The notes beneath the pieces are model-generated. The model searched no databases. It was not told where the DNA came from and worked only from the letters and a program-made list of their open reading frames with translations. 64,000 nt of DNA from Pandoraea sp. GTDB lineage: Bacteria > Pseudomonadota > Gammaproteobacteria > Burkholderiales > Burkholderiaceae. The position numbers and the translations under genes are program-made. The stretch spans positions 33,600 through 97,599 of the forward strand of contig JARLJF010000072.1 in assembly GCA_031291335.1 (NCBI GenBank), read 5' to 3'. Position 1 is the stretch's first letter. Each line of letters starts with the position of its first letter. Positions 9,790 to 17,951 of the stretch are shown here, piece after piece.

Positions 9790-10992
9790 ATGACGATGCG
9801 GATGAAGGCGTTGGCCGTTGCGGCTGCGTTTGGTTTTGCGGCAATGGCCTCGCAGGCCCATGCCGATGGCAATACGGTGAAGATCGGTTTCATTACCGAC
9901 ATGTCGGGCCTTTACACCGACATCGACGGGCAAGGTGGTGCGGAAGCCATCAAGATGGCCATCGCCGACTTCGGCGGCAAGGTCCTCGGCAAGCCAGTCG
10001 AACTGGTCACGGCCGATCACCAGAACAAGGCGGACGTTGCGGCGTCGAAGGCGCGCGAATGGTTTGACCGTGGCGGCGTGGACATGCTTATCGGCGGTAC
10101 CAACTCCGGTACCGGTCTGGCGATGAACAAGGTCTCGGCCGAGAAGAAGAAGGTCTACATCAACGTGGGCGCCGGCTCGGACGCACTGACCAATGACCAG
10201 TGCCAGCCGTACGGCGTGCACTATGCCTACGACACCGTTGCGCTCGCACGCGGCACGGGCTCGGCCGTCGTCAAGGCGGGCGGCAAGTCGTGGTTCTTCC
10301 TGACGGCCGACTATGCGTTCGGCCACGCGTTGGAAAAGGCAACGGCCGATGTGGTCAAGGCCAACGGCGGCACGGTGAAGGGGCAGGTACGTCACCCGCT
10401 CTCCGCGTCGGACTTCTCGTCGTATCTGCTCCAGGCGCAGTCGTCGGGCGCGCAGGTGCTGGGGCTGGCCAACGCCGGCGGCGACACCATCAACGCGATC
10501 AAGGCCGCGAAGGAATTCGGTATCAAGGGCAAGATGCAGATCGCCGGTCTGCTCGTGTTCATCAACGACATTCATTCGCTCGGTCTGGATAACACCGAGG
10601 GCATGTACCTGACCGATAGCTGGTACTGGGACAAGGACGACAAGACCCGCGCGTTCGCCAAGCGCTACTTCGACAAGATGAAGAAGATGCCGTCGAGCCT
10701 GCAGGCCGGCGACTATTCGGCCACGACCACGTACCTGAAGGCAGTACAGGCAGCGGGCACCACCGACGCCGACAAGGTCATGGAGCAACTGCACAAGATC
10801 AAGATCGACGACATGTTCAGCAAGGGCTACATCCGCCGCGACGGCACCATGGTCCACGACATGTACCTGATGCAAGTGAAGTCGAAGGCGGAATCGAAGG
10901 CACCGTGGGACTACTACAAGGTTGTCGCAACGATCCCGGGCGAGAAGGCCTTCACCACCGAGGCGGAATCGACCTGCAAGCTCCCGAAGTAA
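9790..10992 (+). CDS. ABC importer periplasmic substrate-binding protein (system 1)
   Basis: A 400-residue Leu/Ile/Val-binding-protein family member (type I periplasmic fold). A signal peptide with Ala-rich core ends near SQAHA (residue 25). The mature protein begins with TVKIGFITDMSGLYTDIDGQGG, typical of the family, and contains the GGTNSGTG ligand-loop-like segment. The start at 9790 follows GGAGACGAAG. It lies between the ATPase pair and the permease pair and should deliver the ligand to them. The ligand cannot be assigned from sequence; homologues bind amino acids, urea, amides or aromatic acids. Confidence 0.92.
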   Translation: MTMRMKALAVAAAFGFAAMASQAHADGNTVKIGFITDMSGLYTDIDGQGGAEAIKMAIADFGGKVLGKPVELVTADHQNKADVAASKAREWFDRGGVDMLIGGTNSGTGLAMNKVSAEKKKVYINVGAGSDALTNDQCQPYGVHYAYDTVALARGTGSAVVKAGGKSWFFLTADYAFGHALEKATADVVKANGGTVKGQVRHPLSASDFSSYLLQAQSSGAQVLGLANAGGDTINAIKAAKEFGIKGKMQIAGLLVFINDIHSLGLDNTEGMYLTDSWYWDKDDKTRAFAKRYFDKMKKMPSSLQAGDYSATTTYLKAVQAAGTTDADKVMEQLHKIKIDDMFSKGYIRRDGTMVHDMYLMQVKSKAESKAPWDYYKVVATIPGEKAFTTEAESTCKLPK

Positions 10993-11073
10993 TCGGCACG
11001 ATCTGAAAGCGATGCACTGAATGCGGCGGGACGCGTGTCCCGTCGCAACCTTTCTCCCCGAGAATCGATTTCG

Positions 11074-11958
11074 ATGGAATTACTAGGCATCCCCCTGCCG
11101 GCGCTGTTGAGCCAACTGCTGCTGGGACTGGTGAACGGCTCGTTCTACGCCATGCTGAGCCTCGGCCTGGCAGTGATTTTCGGTTTGCTCAACGTGATCA
11201 ACTTTGCGCACGGCGCGTTGTTCATGCTGGGTGCCATGCTCGCCTGGATGGGCGGCAACTATCTCGGCCTCAATTACTGGGTCATGCTGATTCTCGCCCC
11301 CGTTGTGGTGGGCATCGTCGGCATTGTCATCGAGCGCACCATGCTGCGCTGGATCTACAAACTCGATCACCTGTACGGTCTGCTGCTGACGTTCGGCATC
11401 ACGCTCGTGCTCGAAGGCGTTTTCCGTTCGATCTACGGTGTGTCGGGCCAGCCCTTCGACGCCCCTGAAGCCCTTTCCGGCGCGACCAATCTCGGCTTCA
11501 TGTTCATGCCGAACTATCGCGCCTGGGTCGTGGTGGCCTCGCTCATCGTGTGCTTCGCCACGTGGTTCGTCATCGAGAAGACGAAGATCGGCGCGTATCT
11601 GCGCGCCGGCACGGAGAACCCGAAGCTCGTGGAAGCGTTCGGCGTGAACGTGCCGCTCATGATCACGCTGACGTACGGTTTTGGTGTCGCGCTGGCCGCG
11701 TTTGCCGGGGTGCTCGCCGCACCGGTCATCCAGATCTCGCCGCTCATGGGGCAGTCGATGATCATCACGGTGTTCGCGGTGGTCGTGATCGGCGGTATGG
11801 GCTCCATCATGGGCTCGATCCTCACCGGTCTGATGCTCGGCGTGATCGAAGGCTTTACCAAGGTGTTCTACCCGGAAGCGTCTGCGACCGTGGTGTTCGT
11901 CATCATGGTGATCGTGTTGCTGCTGCGCCCGGCTGGGCTGTTCGGCAAACAAAAGTAA
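11074..11958 (+). CDS. ABC importer permease, LivH type (system 1)
   Basis: A 294-residue inner-membrane permease with about eight hydrophobic helices. The start MELLGIPLPALLSQLLLGLVNG is typical of LivH, and the family motif GLLNVINFAHGALFMLGA is near residues 37-54. A longer in-frame ATG at 11035 would add a charged non-homologous leader and is not preferred. The ribosome site is weak. It forms the membrane channel together with the LivM-type permease encoded 11 bases downstream. Confidence 0.93.
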   Translation: MELLGIPLPALLSQLLLGLVNGSFYAMLSLGLAVIFGLLNVINFAHGALFMLGAMLAWMGGNYLGLNYWVMLILAPVVVGIVGIVIERTMLRWIYKLDHLYGLLLTFGITLVLEGVFRSIYGVSGQPFDAPEALSGATNLGFMFMPNYRAWVVVASLIVCFATWFVIEKTKIGAYLRAGTENPKLVEAFGVNVPLMITLTYGFGVALAAFAGVLAAPVIQISPLMGQSMIITVFAVVVIGGMGSIMGSILTGLMLGVIEGFTKVFYPEASATVVFVIMVIVLLLRPAGLFGKQK

Positions 11959-11969
11959 GGGGCAGAACC

Positions 11970-12968
11970 ATGCAACAACAGACGCAACAACGGGTGCTTT
12001 ATTCCCTTCTGCTGCTCGCGCTGATCGTCGCGCCGTTCGCCGGTGCCTACCCGGTCTTCGTCATGAAGGTGCTGTGCTTTGCACTGTTCGCCTGCGCGTT
12101 CAATCTGCTGCTGGGTTTCACGGGACTGCTGTCGTTCGGTCACGCGGCGTTCTTCGGCAGCGCAGGCTATGTCACCGGCTATGCCATTCGCAATCTGGGA
12201 TTCACGCCGGAGGTCGGCATTCTCGCGGGCGTGATCGCGGGGGCGGTGCTGGGGCTCGTCATCGGTTTGCTCGCGATTCGACGTCAGGGCATCTACTTCG
12301 CAATGATTACGCTGGCGTTGGCACAGATGCTGTACTTCCTCTGCCTGCAAGCGCCGTTCACGGGCGGAGAAGACGGCCTGCAAGGCGTGCCGCGCGGCAG
12401 CCTCTTCGGTGTGTTGCCGCTCGATTCGGACCTTACCCTGTACTACGTGGTGCTGGCGATTTGCGCGCTGGGTTTCCTGCTCATCATGCGCATCGTGCAT
12501 TCGCCGTTCGGTCAGGTGCTCAAGGCGATCAAGGAGAACGAGCCGCGTGCGATCTCGCTCGGTTACGACGTCGATCGCTTCAAGCTGCTGGCGTTCGTGC
12601 TGTCGGCTACGCTGGCGGCCCTGGCCGGATCGACCAAGACCGTGGTGCTGGGCTTCGAGACGCTGACCGATGTGCACTGGACGATGTCGGGCATGGTGAT
12701 CCTGATGACGCTCGTGGGCGGTCTGGGCACGATGCTCGGGCCGGTGGTTGGCGCCGTGGTCATCATCGTGCTGGAGAACAAGCTCGGCGACATCGGCAAC
12801 TGGCTGGCGACGGCCACCGGCGTGCCCTGGTTCCAGACGCTTGGCGAGTCGGTGACGATCGTCATCGGCGCGATCTTCATCATCTGCGTGCTGGCTTTCC
12901 GCCGAGGTCTGGTGGGTGAGTTGGCGGAGCGTATCCCGTTCTTCCGGACGATGTCGCAGCAGTCGTGA
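11970..12968 (+). CDS. ABC importer permease, LivM type (system 1)
   Basis: A 332-residue permease with 8-10 predicted hydrophobic helices. It shows the LivM hallmarks NLLLGFTGLLSFGHAAFFG (about residues 45-63) and the cytoplasmic loop RIVHSPFGQVLKAIKENEPRA that contacts the ATPase. The ATG at 11970 follows AAGGGGC. It is the last gene of system 1; the nearest intrinsic terminator is over 200 bases downstream. Confidence 0.93.
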   Translation: MQQQTQQRVLYSLLLLALIVAPFAGAYPVFVMKVLCFALFACAFNLLLGFTGLLSFGHAAFFGSAGYVTGYAIRNLGFTPEVGILAGVIAGAVLGLVIGLLAIRRQGIYFAMITLALAQMLYFLCLQAPFTGGEDGLQGVPRGSLFGVLPLDSDLTLYYVVLAICALGFLLIMRIVHSPFGQVLKAIKENEPRAISLGYDVDRFKLLAFVLSATLAALAGSTKTVVLGFETLTDVHWTMSGMVILMTLVGGLGTMLGPVVGAVVIIVLENKLGDIGNWLATATGVPWFQTLGESVTIVIGAIFIICVLAFRRGLVGELAERIPFFRTMSQQS

Positions 12969-13191
12969 GCATGGCAAAAGGGGTGACAGTTGGCATGCGG
13001 GTGCACCGGCTTGGGGCGCCCGCTCATCACCCTGGCGCATATATGTCGGAAAAAGTCTAATCCGTAGGGGTAAATGCTGACTTGTGGTGCATCGGGTGCT
13101 CCTTTATTCTCTCCCTCAGTTCGCGTCACAGCAGGATATAGGGGCGAGGAACGAGGAGACAATAAGCGCGAAACGCGCACCGCCAAAAAGG
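12969..13191 (+). other. Long leader-like interval between livM-type gene and terminator
   Basis: These 223 bases lie between a stop codon and a textbook terminator and contain no convincing gene. The terminator could belong to the liv operon 3' UTR or to an unannotated small RNA starting in this interval. No promoter could be assigned with confidence. Confidence 0.3.
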
Positions 13192-13228
13192 AAGCGCTGT
13201 TGGAGAAGACTCCAACAGCGCTTTTTAT
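13192..13228 (+). terminator. Rho-independent terminator
   Basis: A perfect 13-bp stem (AAGCGCTGTTGGA, 13192-13204, with 13211-13223) has a GAAGAC loop and is followed by TTTTTAT. The following 13229-13614 holds only a leader region for the TauE/SafE gene; nothing else is seen. Confidence 0.88.
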
Positions 13229-13614
13229 ATTGTGCTTCGCCTCGGCGCGAGGCCGTCAGCCGCCGGGGGCCCGGCAGTCTACACGACATCCCTTTACACC
13301 GTGTTTTGCGCGCGTTTCACGCCGTATTGCGAGAATCGCGTGGCCGAAATACGCGCAATGCGGCCTAAAGACGCTATGCTCGCCGTTTCATTGTGTGCTT
13401 TCGACAGTGCGGTTCAATTCGGGCAACTCGGTCGGGGTGCCAATTTCATTCATTCGGCTCGTTCCATTCGGCCATTACGATTACCCGGTAGTCGCAGTCG
13501 TATGTCTAGCACGCTCCACATTCCCCAACGCGCGCACTCGCGCTTACTGGCCGGTGAATTCTCCCGGTGGCCGTCGCGAGTCCCATGCGCACCCATGGCG
13601 TGTACGGGGAATGT

Positions 13615-14397
13615 ATGTTGACGAGTTGGGCACTGACCGATTTGCTGATGCTGGCGGGCGGGGCGTTCCTCGCCGGTCTGGTCGATGCCGTGGTGGGTGG
13701 CGGCGGACTGATCGCCGTGCCGACACTGTTCGCCGTCTTCCCGAATGCGGCACCGCCGGTGCTGTTCGGCACCAACAAGATGGCCGGTGTCTGGGGGACG
13801 GCGGCGGCTGCACTGCGCTACTCGCGCGGCATTCAGCTTCGCTGGGCCCTCCTGGTGCCGGCGACGATCGCGGCATTCGTGTTTTCGTTCTGTGGTGCGT
13901 ACGCCGTCACCCATATTCCTGCCGACGTGCTGCGCAAGCTGCTGCCGTTCGTGCTCGCGGGCGTGGCGGTCTACACGCTGCGCAAGAAGGATTTCGGGAC
14001 GGTCCACGCCCCTGTGAAGGGTGGGGCAGGGGTGACCCTCATGGCCATTGCCGTGGGCGGCGCCATTGGCTTCTACGACGGTTTTTTCGGCCCTGGTACG
14101 GGCAGCTTCCTTGTCTTTCTGTTTGTCCGGCTGTTCGGGCAGGACTTCGTCAACGCGTCGGCGTCATCGAAGATCGTGAACGTGGCGACCAATCTCGCCG
14201 CGCTCCTGCTGTTCGGCATGGGCGGGCACGTGTGGTGGCAGGTCGGTATCGGCATGGCGATCATGAACGTGCTCGGCAGTCAGGTGGGAAGCCGGCTCGC
14301 GCTCAAGCATGGCGTGGGCTTCGTGCGGCGGATGTTCCTGTGCGTGCTCGCCGTGCTGATCGTGAAGACGGGGTACGACGCGTTCCTGCGCGTCTGA
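13615..14397 (+). CDS. TauE/SafE (TSUP) family membrane permease
   Basis: A 260-residue protein with about eight hydrophobic helices. It has the TSUP pattern DAVVGGGGLIAVPTLFAVFP near the N-terminus and the repeated half-motif GGAIGFYDGFFGPGTGSF in the middle, which reflects internal duplication. Family members export sulfite, sulfoacetate or related organosulfur anions. The start at 13615 is preceded by GGGGAA; upstream in-frame ATGs at 13567 and 13585 would add an unrelated tail. It stands alone between two ABC import systems, so a direct link with them is not shown. Confidence 0.9.
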   Translation: MLTSWALTDLLMLAGGAFLAGLVDAVVGGGGLIAVPTLFAVFPNAAPPVLFGTNKMAGVWGTAAAALRYSRGIQLRWALLVPATIAAFVFSFCGAYAVTHIPADVLRKLLPFVLAGVAVYTLRKKDFGTVHAPVKGGAGVTLMAIAVGGAIGFYDGFFGPGTGSFLVFLFVRLFGQDFVNASASSKIVNVATNLAALLLFGMGGHVWWQVGIGMAIMNVLGSQVGSRLALKHGVGFVRRMFLCVLAVLIVKTGYDAFLRV

Positions 14398-14546
14398 GAC
14401 AGGATCGAGCGGGGTATCCGGCGCGTTCGATAGTAAAGAAAGACCGGCGTGCGCTAGTCGGGCGGGGTCAGATGAGGCCGAAACCACATGTGGGGAAACC
14501 GCACTTTACGAGAAGGCACCGGTGCCCGTAAGATGGGCGACAATTT

Positions 14547-14564
14547 ACCGACTGCGCGGTCGGT
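14547..14564. promoter_or_regulatory. Candidate repressor operator ACCGAC-N6-GTCGGT
   Basis: An 18-bp inverted repeat within a broader TTACCGAC...GTCGGTTAA dyad, 44 bases before the start of the substrate-binding protein gene. The spacing and half-site are typical of TetR-family operators. No TetR gene lies in the window. The 12-bp palindrome GGCACCGGTGCC lies just upstream at 14515-14526. Confidence 0.5.
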
Positions 14565-14608
14565 TAATGTCAAAAAAACGAATTCGAAATTTTTGTGAGG
14601 AGACCCAA

Positions 14609-15754
14609 ATGAAACTGAAGTTGCTGTGCATGGCATCGGCGATGATGCTGGCCGCGGGCGTCGCGAACGCTCAGGTGAAGATTGGCGTGTCGCTGTCGGC
14701 GACCGGTCCGGCGGCTTCGCTGGGCATCCCCGAGAAGAACACCATTGCCCTGATGCCGAAGACGATCGCGGGTCAGTCGGTGCAATACATCGTGCTCGAC
14801 GACGCAACCGACACCACGACCGCCGTCAAGAACATGCGCAAGCTGATCAGCGAAGATCACGTTGACGCCGTGCTCGGCTCGACCGTCACGCCGAACTCGC
14901 TGGCGATGGTCGACGTGGCTGCCGAGACGCAGACCCCGGTGATCTCGATGGCCGCGGGCGCCGCCATCGTCGAACCGGTAGACGCCAAGCGCACGTGGGC
15001 CTTCAAGACCCCGCAGAACGACATTCTGATGGCGACCGCTATCGCCAGGCACATGGCCGATCACGGCGTGAAGACGGTTGCGTTCATCGGCTTCTCGGAT
15101 GCTTACGGCGAAGGCTGGTACAAGGAATTCCAGAAGGCGGCCGATCTGAACAAGATCAAGGTGGTGGCCAATGAGCGCTTCAACCGTGCCGACACGTCGG
15201 TGACGGGCCAGGCGCTCAAGATCATGGGCGCCAATCCGGATGCGGTGTTGATCGCGGGTTCGGGCACGCCGGCAGCACTGCCGCAACGCACGCTCAAGGA
15301 GCGCGGCTACAAGGGCAAGCTGTATCAGACCCACGGCGTGGCCAACAACGACTTCCTGCGCGTTTGCGGCAAGGATTGCGAAGGCACGTACCTGCCGGCC
15401 GGCCCGCTGCTCGTGGTTGAGCAACTGCCCGCCGACAATCCGGTGAAGAAGTCGGCCGCCGCATACAAGGCAGCTTACGAGAAGGCCTACGGCGCGGGCT
15501 CGATCTCGACCTTCGGCGGTCACGCCTGGGACGGCGGCCTGCTGCTGCAGGCGACCATTCCGGTGGCGCTGAAGAAGGCCAAGCCGGGCACGCCTGAATT
15601 CCGAGCCGCGCTGCGTGAGGCGCTCGAGAACGTGAAGGACCTGCCGGGCACCGCCGGTATCTTCAATATGAGCAAGAACGACCACAACGGTTTGGATCAA
15701 CGCTCGCGCGTGATGGTGCAAATCGTCGACGGCAAGTGGAAATTGGCGAACTGA
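14609..15754 (+). CDS. ABC importer periplasmic substrate-binding protein (system 2)
   Basis: A 381-residue Leu/Ile/Val-binding-protein family member. The signal peptide ends at about VANA (residue 21), and the mature chain begins QVKIGVSLSATGPAASLGIPEKN. The ATG at 14609 has GAGGAGA six bases upstream. A terminator immediately follows, separating it from the hpaR-like regulator and the permease/ATPase genes downstream, so binding-protein expression may be independent and higher. The neighbouring HpaR-type regulator hints at an aromatic acid ligand; this is inference. Confidence 0.92.
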   Translation: MKLKLLCMASAMMLAAGVANAQVKIGVSLSATGPAASLGIPEKNTIALMPKTIAGQSVQYIVLDDATDTTTAVKNMRKLISEDHVDAVLGSTVTPNSLAMVDVAAETQTPVISMAAGAAIVEPVDAKRTWAFKTPQNDILMATAIARHMADHGVKTVAFIGFSDAYGEGWYKEFQKAADLNKIKVVANERFNRADTSVTGQALKIMGANPDAVLIAGSGTPAALPQRTLKERGYKGKLYQTHGVANNDFLRVCGKDCEGTYLPAGPLLVVEQLPADNPVKKSAAAYKAAYEKAYGAGSISTFGGHAWDGGLLLQATIPVALKKAKPGTPEFRAALREALENVKDLPGTAGIFNMSKNDHNGLDQRSRVMVQIVDGKWKLAN

Positions 15755-15851
15755 TACGAAGCGGGGCTGCCTATAGCACCTGTAGCACACAGGCATGCCC
15801 CGTTGTCGTATCTGCGGTATCTGTGTTCGGTCGGACCGACCGGACCGGAAG

Positions 15852-15878
15852 AACGGGCGTTCGCGCCCGTTTTTTTTG
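15852..15878 (+). terminator. Rho-independent terminator with UUCG tetraloop
   Basis: AACGGGCG stem closed by TTCG (15860-15863) and CGCCCGTT, then a run of T to 15877. Very stable; it ends the substrate-binding protein transcript. Confidence 0.92.
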
Positions 15879-16012
15879 AGCGCGTGGTAGTTTCGCGCTT
15901 CGCAAAGAGACGGCAGGACATGCGAAACGAGCGGCACATGAGAGGCCGCATTGTCCCAACCTGATCGCCGCAGCCGGGGGGCTGACCGGACGATCCTTTC
16001 GAGCGTAAATCC

Positions 16013-16513
16013 ATGACGGGTGAATTCGAACACCGCAATCTATCTCTGGTGTTGCTACAGACGCGTGAAGCGGCGATGGGGCTATTTCGGCCCTTGCTCA
16101 ATTGTTACGACATCACGGAACAACAATGGCGTGTCATACGGGCCGTCAACGATAGCGAATCCGGGGAAATGGAAATCGGGCAGGTCGCGCGCGAGTGCTG
16201 CATTCTCAGCCCGAGTCTGTCGGGCATGCTCGAGCGCATGGAGGCCTCTGGCCTCATCCTGCGTCGCCGGGTGGCGGCCGACCAGCGCCGGGTGATGGTG
16301 TCGCTTACGCCGTCGAGCCGCGCGCTGTGCAAGAAGCTCGGCCCGCTGGTCGAGGAGCGCTATCGCTATCTGGAAGACAAGGTCGGGCGCGACACGCTCG
16401 CCGAGATCTACCGGTTGCTCGATGTCGTGCGCGATGCGTTGCCGCCTGAAGTCGTGGCGGAGGCACCGTCGTTGCCGACCAAGCCGCGCCGCCGTCGCAA
16501 GCCGGCAGCGTGA
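16013..16513 (+). CDS. hpaR: MarR family regulator, HpaR-like (homoprotocatechuate pathway type)
   Basis: A 166-residue MarR-type winged-helix protein. The segment LVLLQTREAAMGLFRPLL followed by ITEQQWRVIRA strongly resembles HpaR, the repressor of 4-hydroxyphenylacetate/homoprotocatechuate degradation in enterobacteria. The recognition-helix region CCILSPSLSGMLERME and the beta-wing with VAADQRRVMVSLT are present, and the C-terminus is basic (KPRRRRKP). No hpa catabolic genes are in the window, so here it may control the adjacent aromatic-acid-type ABC importer. Assignment to the HpaR subgroup is good; the target is inferred. Confidence 0.8.
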   Translation: MTGEFEHRNLSLVLLQTREAAMGLFRPLLNCYDITEQQWRVIRAVNDSESGEMEIGQVARECCILSPSLSGMLERMEASGLILRRRVAADQRRVMVSLTPSSRALCKKLGPLVEERYRYLEDKVGRDTLAEIYRLLDVVRDALPPEVVAEAPSLPTKPRRRRKPAA

Positions 16514-16705
16514 TTGTCGGCATGAGCGTTGGCATGACGCCCCATACCGCGGGGATCGGGCGTCGTGACCGTTGTTGAACCGTGCACGAGCAGGAAGCGG
16601 GTGATGTAGGCGCGTCGGGGGCCGGCGCGGCACGCAGGACGGTGCAGGCGGTGAAATTGCAGGAGACGCAGGAGACAAATTTCGCCGACTCAGTAGTCGC
16701 CCGGG

Positions 16706-16734
16706 TTTTACCAATGCATAACGATTTATACAAT
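16706..16734 (+). promoter_or_regulatory. Candidate sigma-70 promoter for the second ABC permease operon
   Basis: TTTTAC (16706-16711), a 17-base spacer and TACAAT (16729-16734) in the AT-rich part of the 364-base gap between hpaR and the LivH-type gene. The -10 is strong and the -35 weak. The AT-rich stretch 16715-16745 could also hold a MarR operator. Confidence 0.4.
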
Positions 16735-16877
16735 TCATAATTCGCTGCACTGCGACACGGGGACGTGAGCGTTGTATCGATGTGAAGGGGAACGGTGGCG
16801 GCAGCGCGCCGCACCGTGCATCAAACCGGCTGTCTCGCCAGCCGGTTCAAGAAGTACTCAAACGAAGTGAGAGGAGC

Positions 16878-17933
16878 ATGGATCTTTCGATTGCAGCCAT
16901 CCTGGCGCAGGACGGCATCACCACGGGTGCGATTTATGCCTTGCTGGCATTGGCGCTTGTGCTGGTGTTCTCCGTTACCCGCGTCATCTTCATTCCGCAG
17001 GGCGAGTTCGTGTCGTATGGCGCGCTCACGCTGGCGGCACTGCAAACCCAGAAGTTTCCGCTCACGAGCTGGTTGCTCGTGGCGATGGGCGTGTGCACGT
17101 TCGTCGTGGAGACGGCTGGCGTGTTGCGTCACAGTGAGCGTCGCAAGCTGGCGGGCCGTCTGGTGCCGGTGCTTGCGGGTAAATATCTGGTGTTTCCGAT
17201 CGCCGTATTCTTCGTCGTCAAGGCGCTTGCCCCGATGACGTTGCCGATGCTCGTGCAGATCGCGATCACGCTGCTGCTGGTCGTGCCGATGGGGCCGATG
17301 CTCTATCGTCTGGCCTATCAGCCGCTGGCTGAGGCAAGCACGCTGCTGTTGCTCATCGTCTCGGTGGGGGTGCACTTCGCACTCACGGGGCTGGGCCTGG
17401 TGATGTTCGGCGCGGAAGGCTCGCGCACGCAGCCGTTCTCGGATGCGAGCTTCAACATCGGTTCGGTGATGGTGTCCGGCCAGAGCCTATGGGTGTTGGG
17501 CGTGTCGATCGTGATGATTCTGGCGCTGTACTTCTACTTCGACCGTTCGCTCTCGGGCAAAGCCTTGCGTGCGACGGCCGTGAACCGGCTGGGTGCGCGT
17601 CTGGTGGGCATCGGCACGGTGCAGGCCGGGCGTCTGGCGTTCACGCTGGCGGCCGTGCTGGGTGTGCTGTGCGGCATTCTCATCGCACCGATCACGACCA
17701 TCTATTACGAGTCGGGCTTCCTGATCGGCCTGAAGGGCTTCGTGGGCGCGATCATCGGCGGGCTGGTGAGCTACCCCCTGGCAGCCCTTGGCGCCATTCT
17801 GGTGGGCCTGCTGGAGTCGTATTCGTCGTTCTGGGCGAGTGCATACAAAGAGGTCATCGTCTTCACGCTGATTCTTCCTGTGCTGCTGTGGCTGTCGCTC
17901 ACGAGCAAGCATGTAGAAGAAGACGAGGAATAA
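16878..17933 (+). CDS. ABC importer permease, LivH type (system 2)
   Basis: A 351-residue inner-membrane permease, longer than usual LivH (about 300) because of an extra hydrophilic-hydrophobic stretch around residues 75-130. It starts MDLSIAAILAQDGITTGAIYAL and has the family segment FSVTRVIFIPQGEFVSYGALTL. The ATG at 16878 is preceded by GAGGAG; an upstream in-frame ATG at 16782 would add an unrelated leader. The permease-ATPase fusion gene follows 18 bases downstream. Confidence 0.9.
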   Translation: MDLSIAAILAQDGITTGAIYALLALALVLVFSVTRVIFIPQGEFVSYGALTLAALQTQKFPLTSWLLVAMGVCTFVVETAGVLRHSERRKLAGRLVPVLAGKYLVFPIAVFFVVKALAPMTLPMLVQIAITLLLVVPMGPMLYRLAYQPLAEASTLLLLIVSVGVHFALTGLGLVMFGAEGSRTQPFSDASFNIGSVMVSGQSLWVLGVSIVMILALYFYFDRSLSGKALRATAVNRLGARLVGIGTVQAGRLAFTLAAVLGVLCGILIAPITTIYYESGFLIGLKGFVGAIIGGLVSYPLAALGAILVGLLESYSSFWASAYKEVIVFTLILPVLLWLSLTSKHVEEDEE

Positions 17934-17951
17934 GCCGGGGCGGACCACAGA

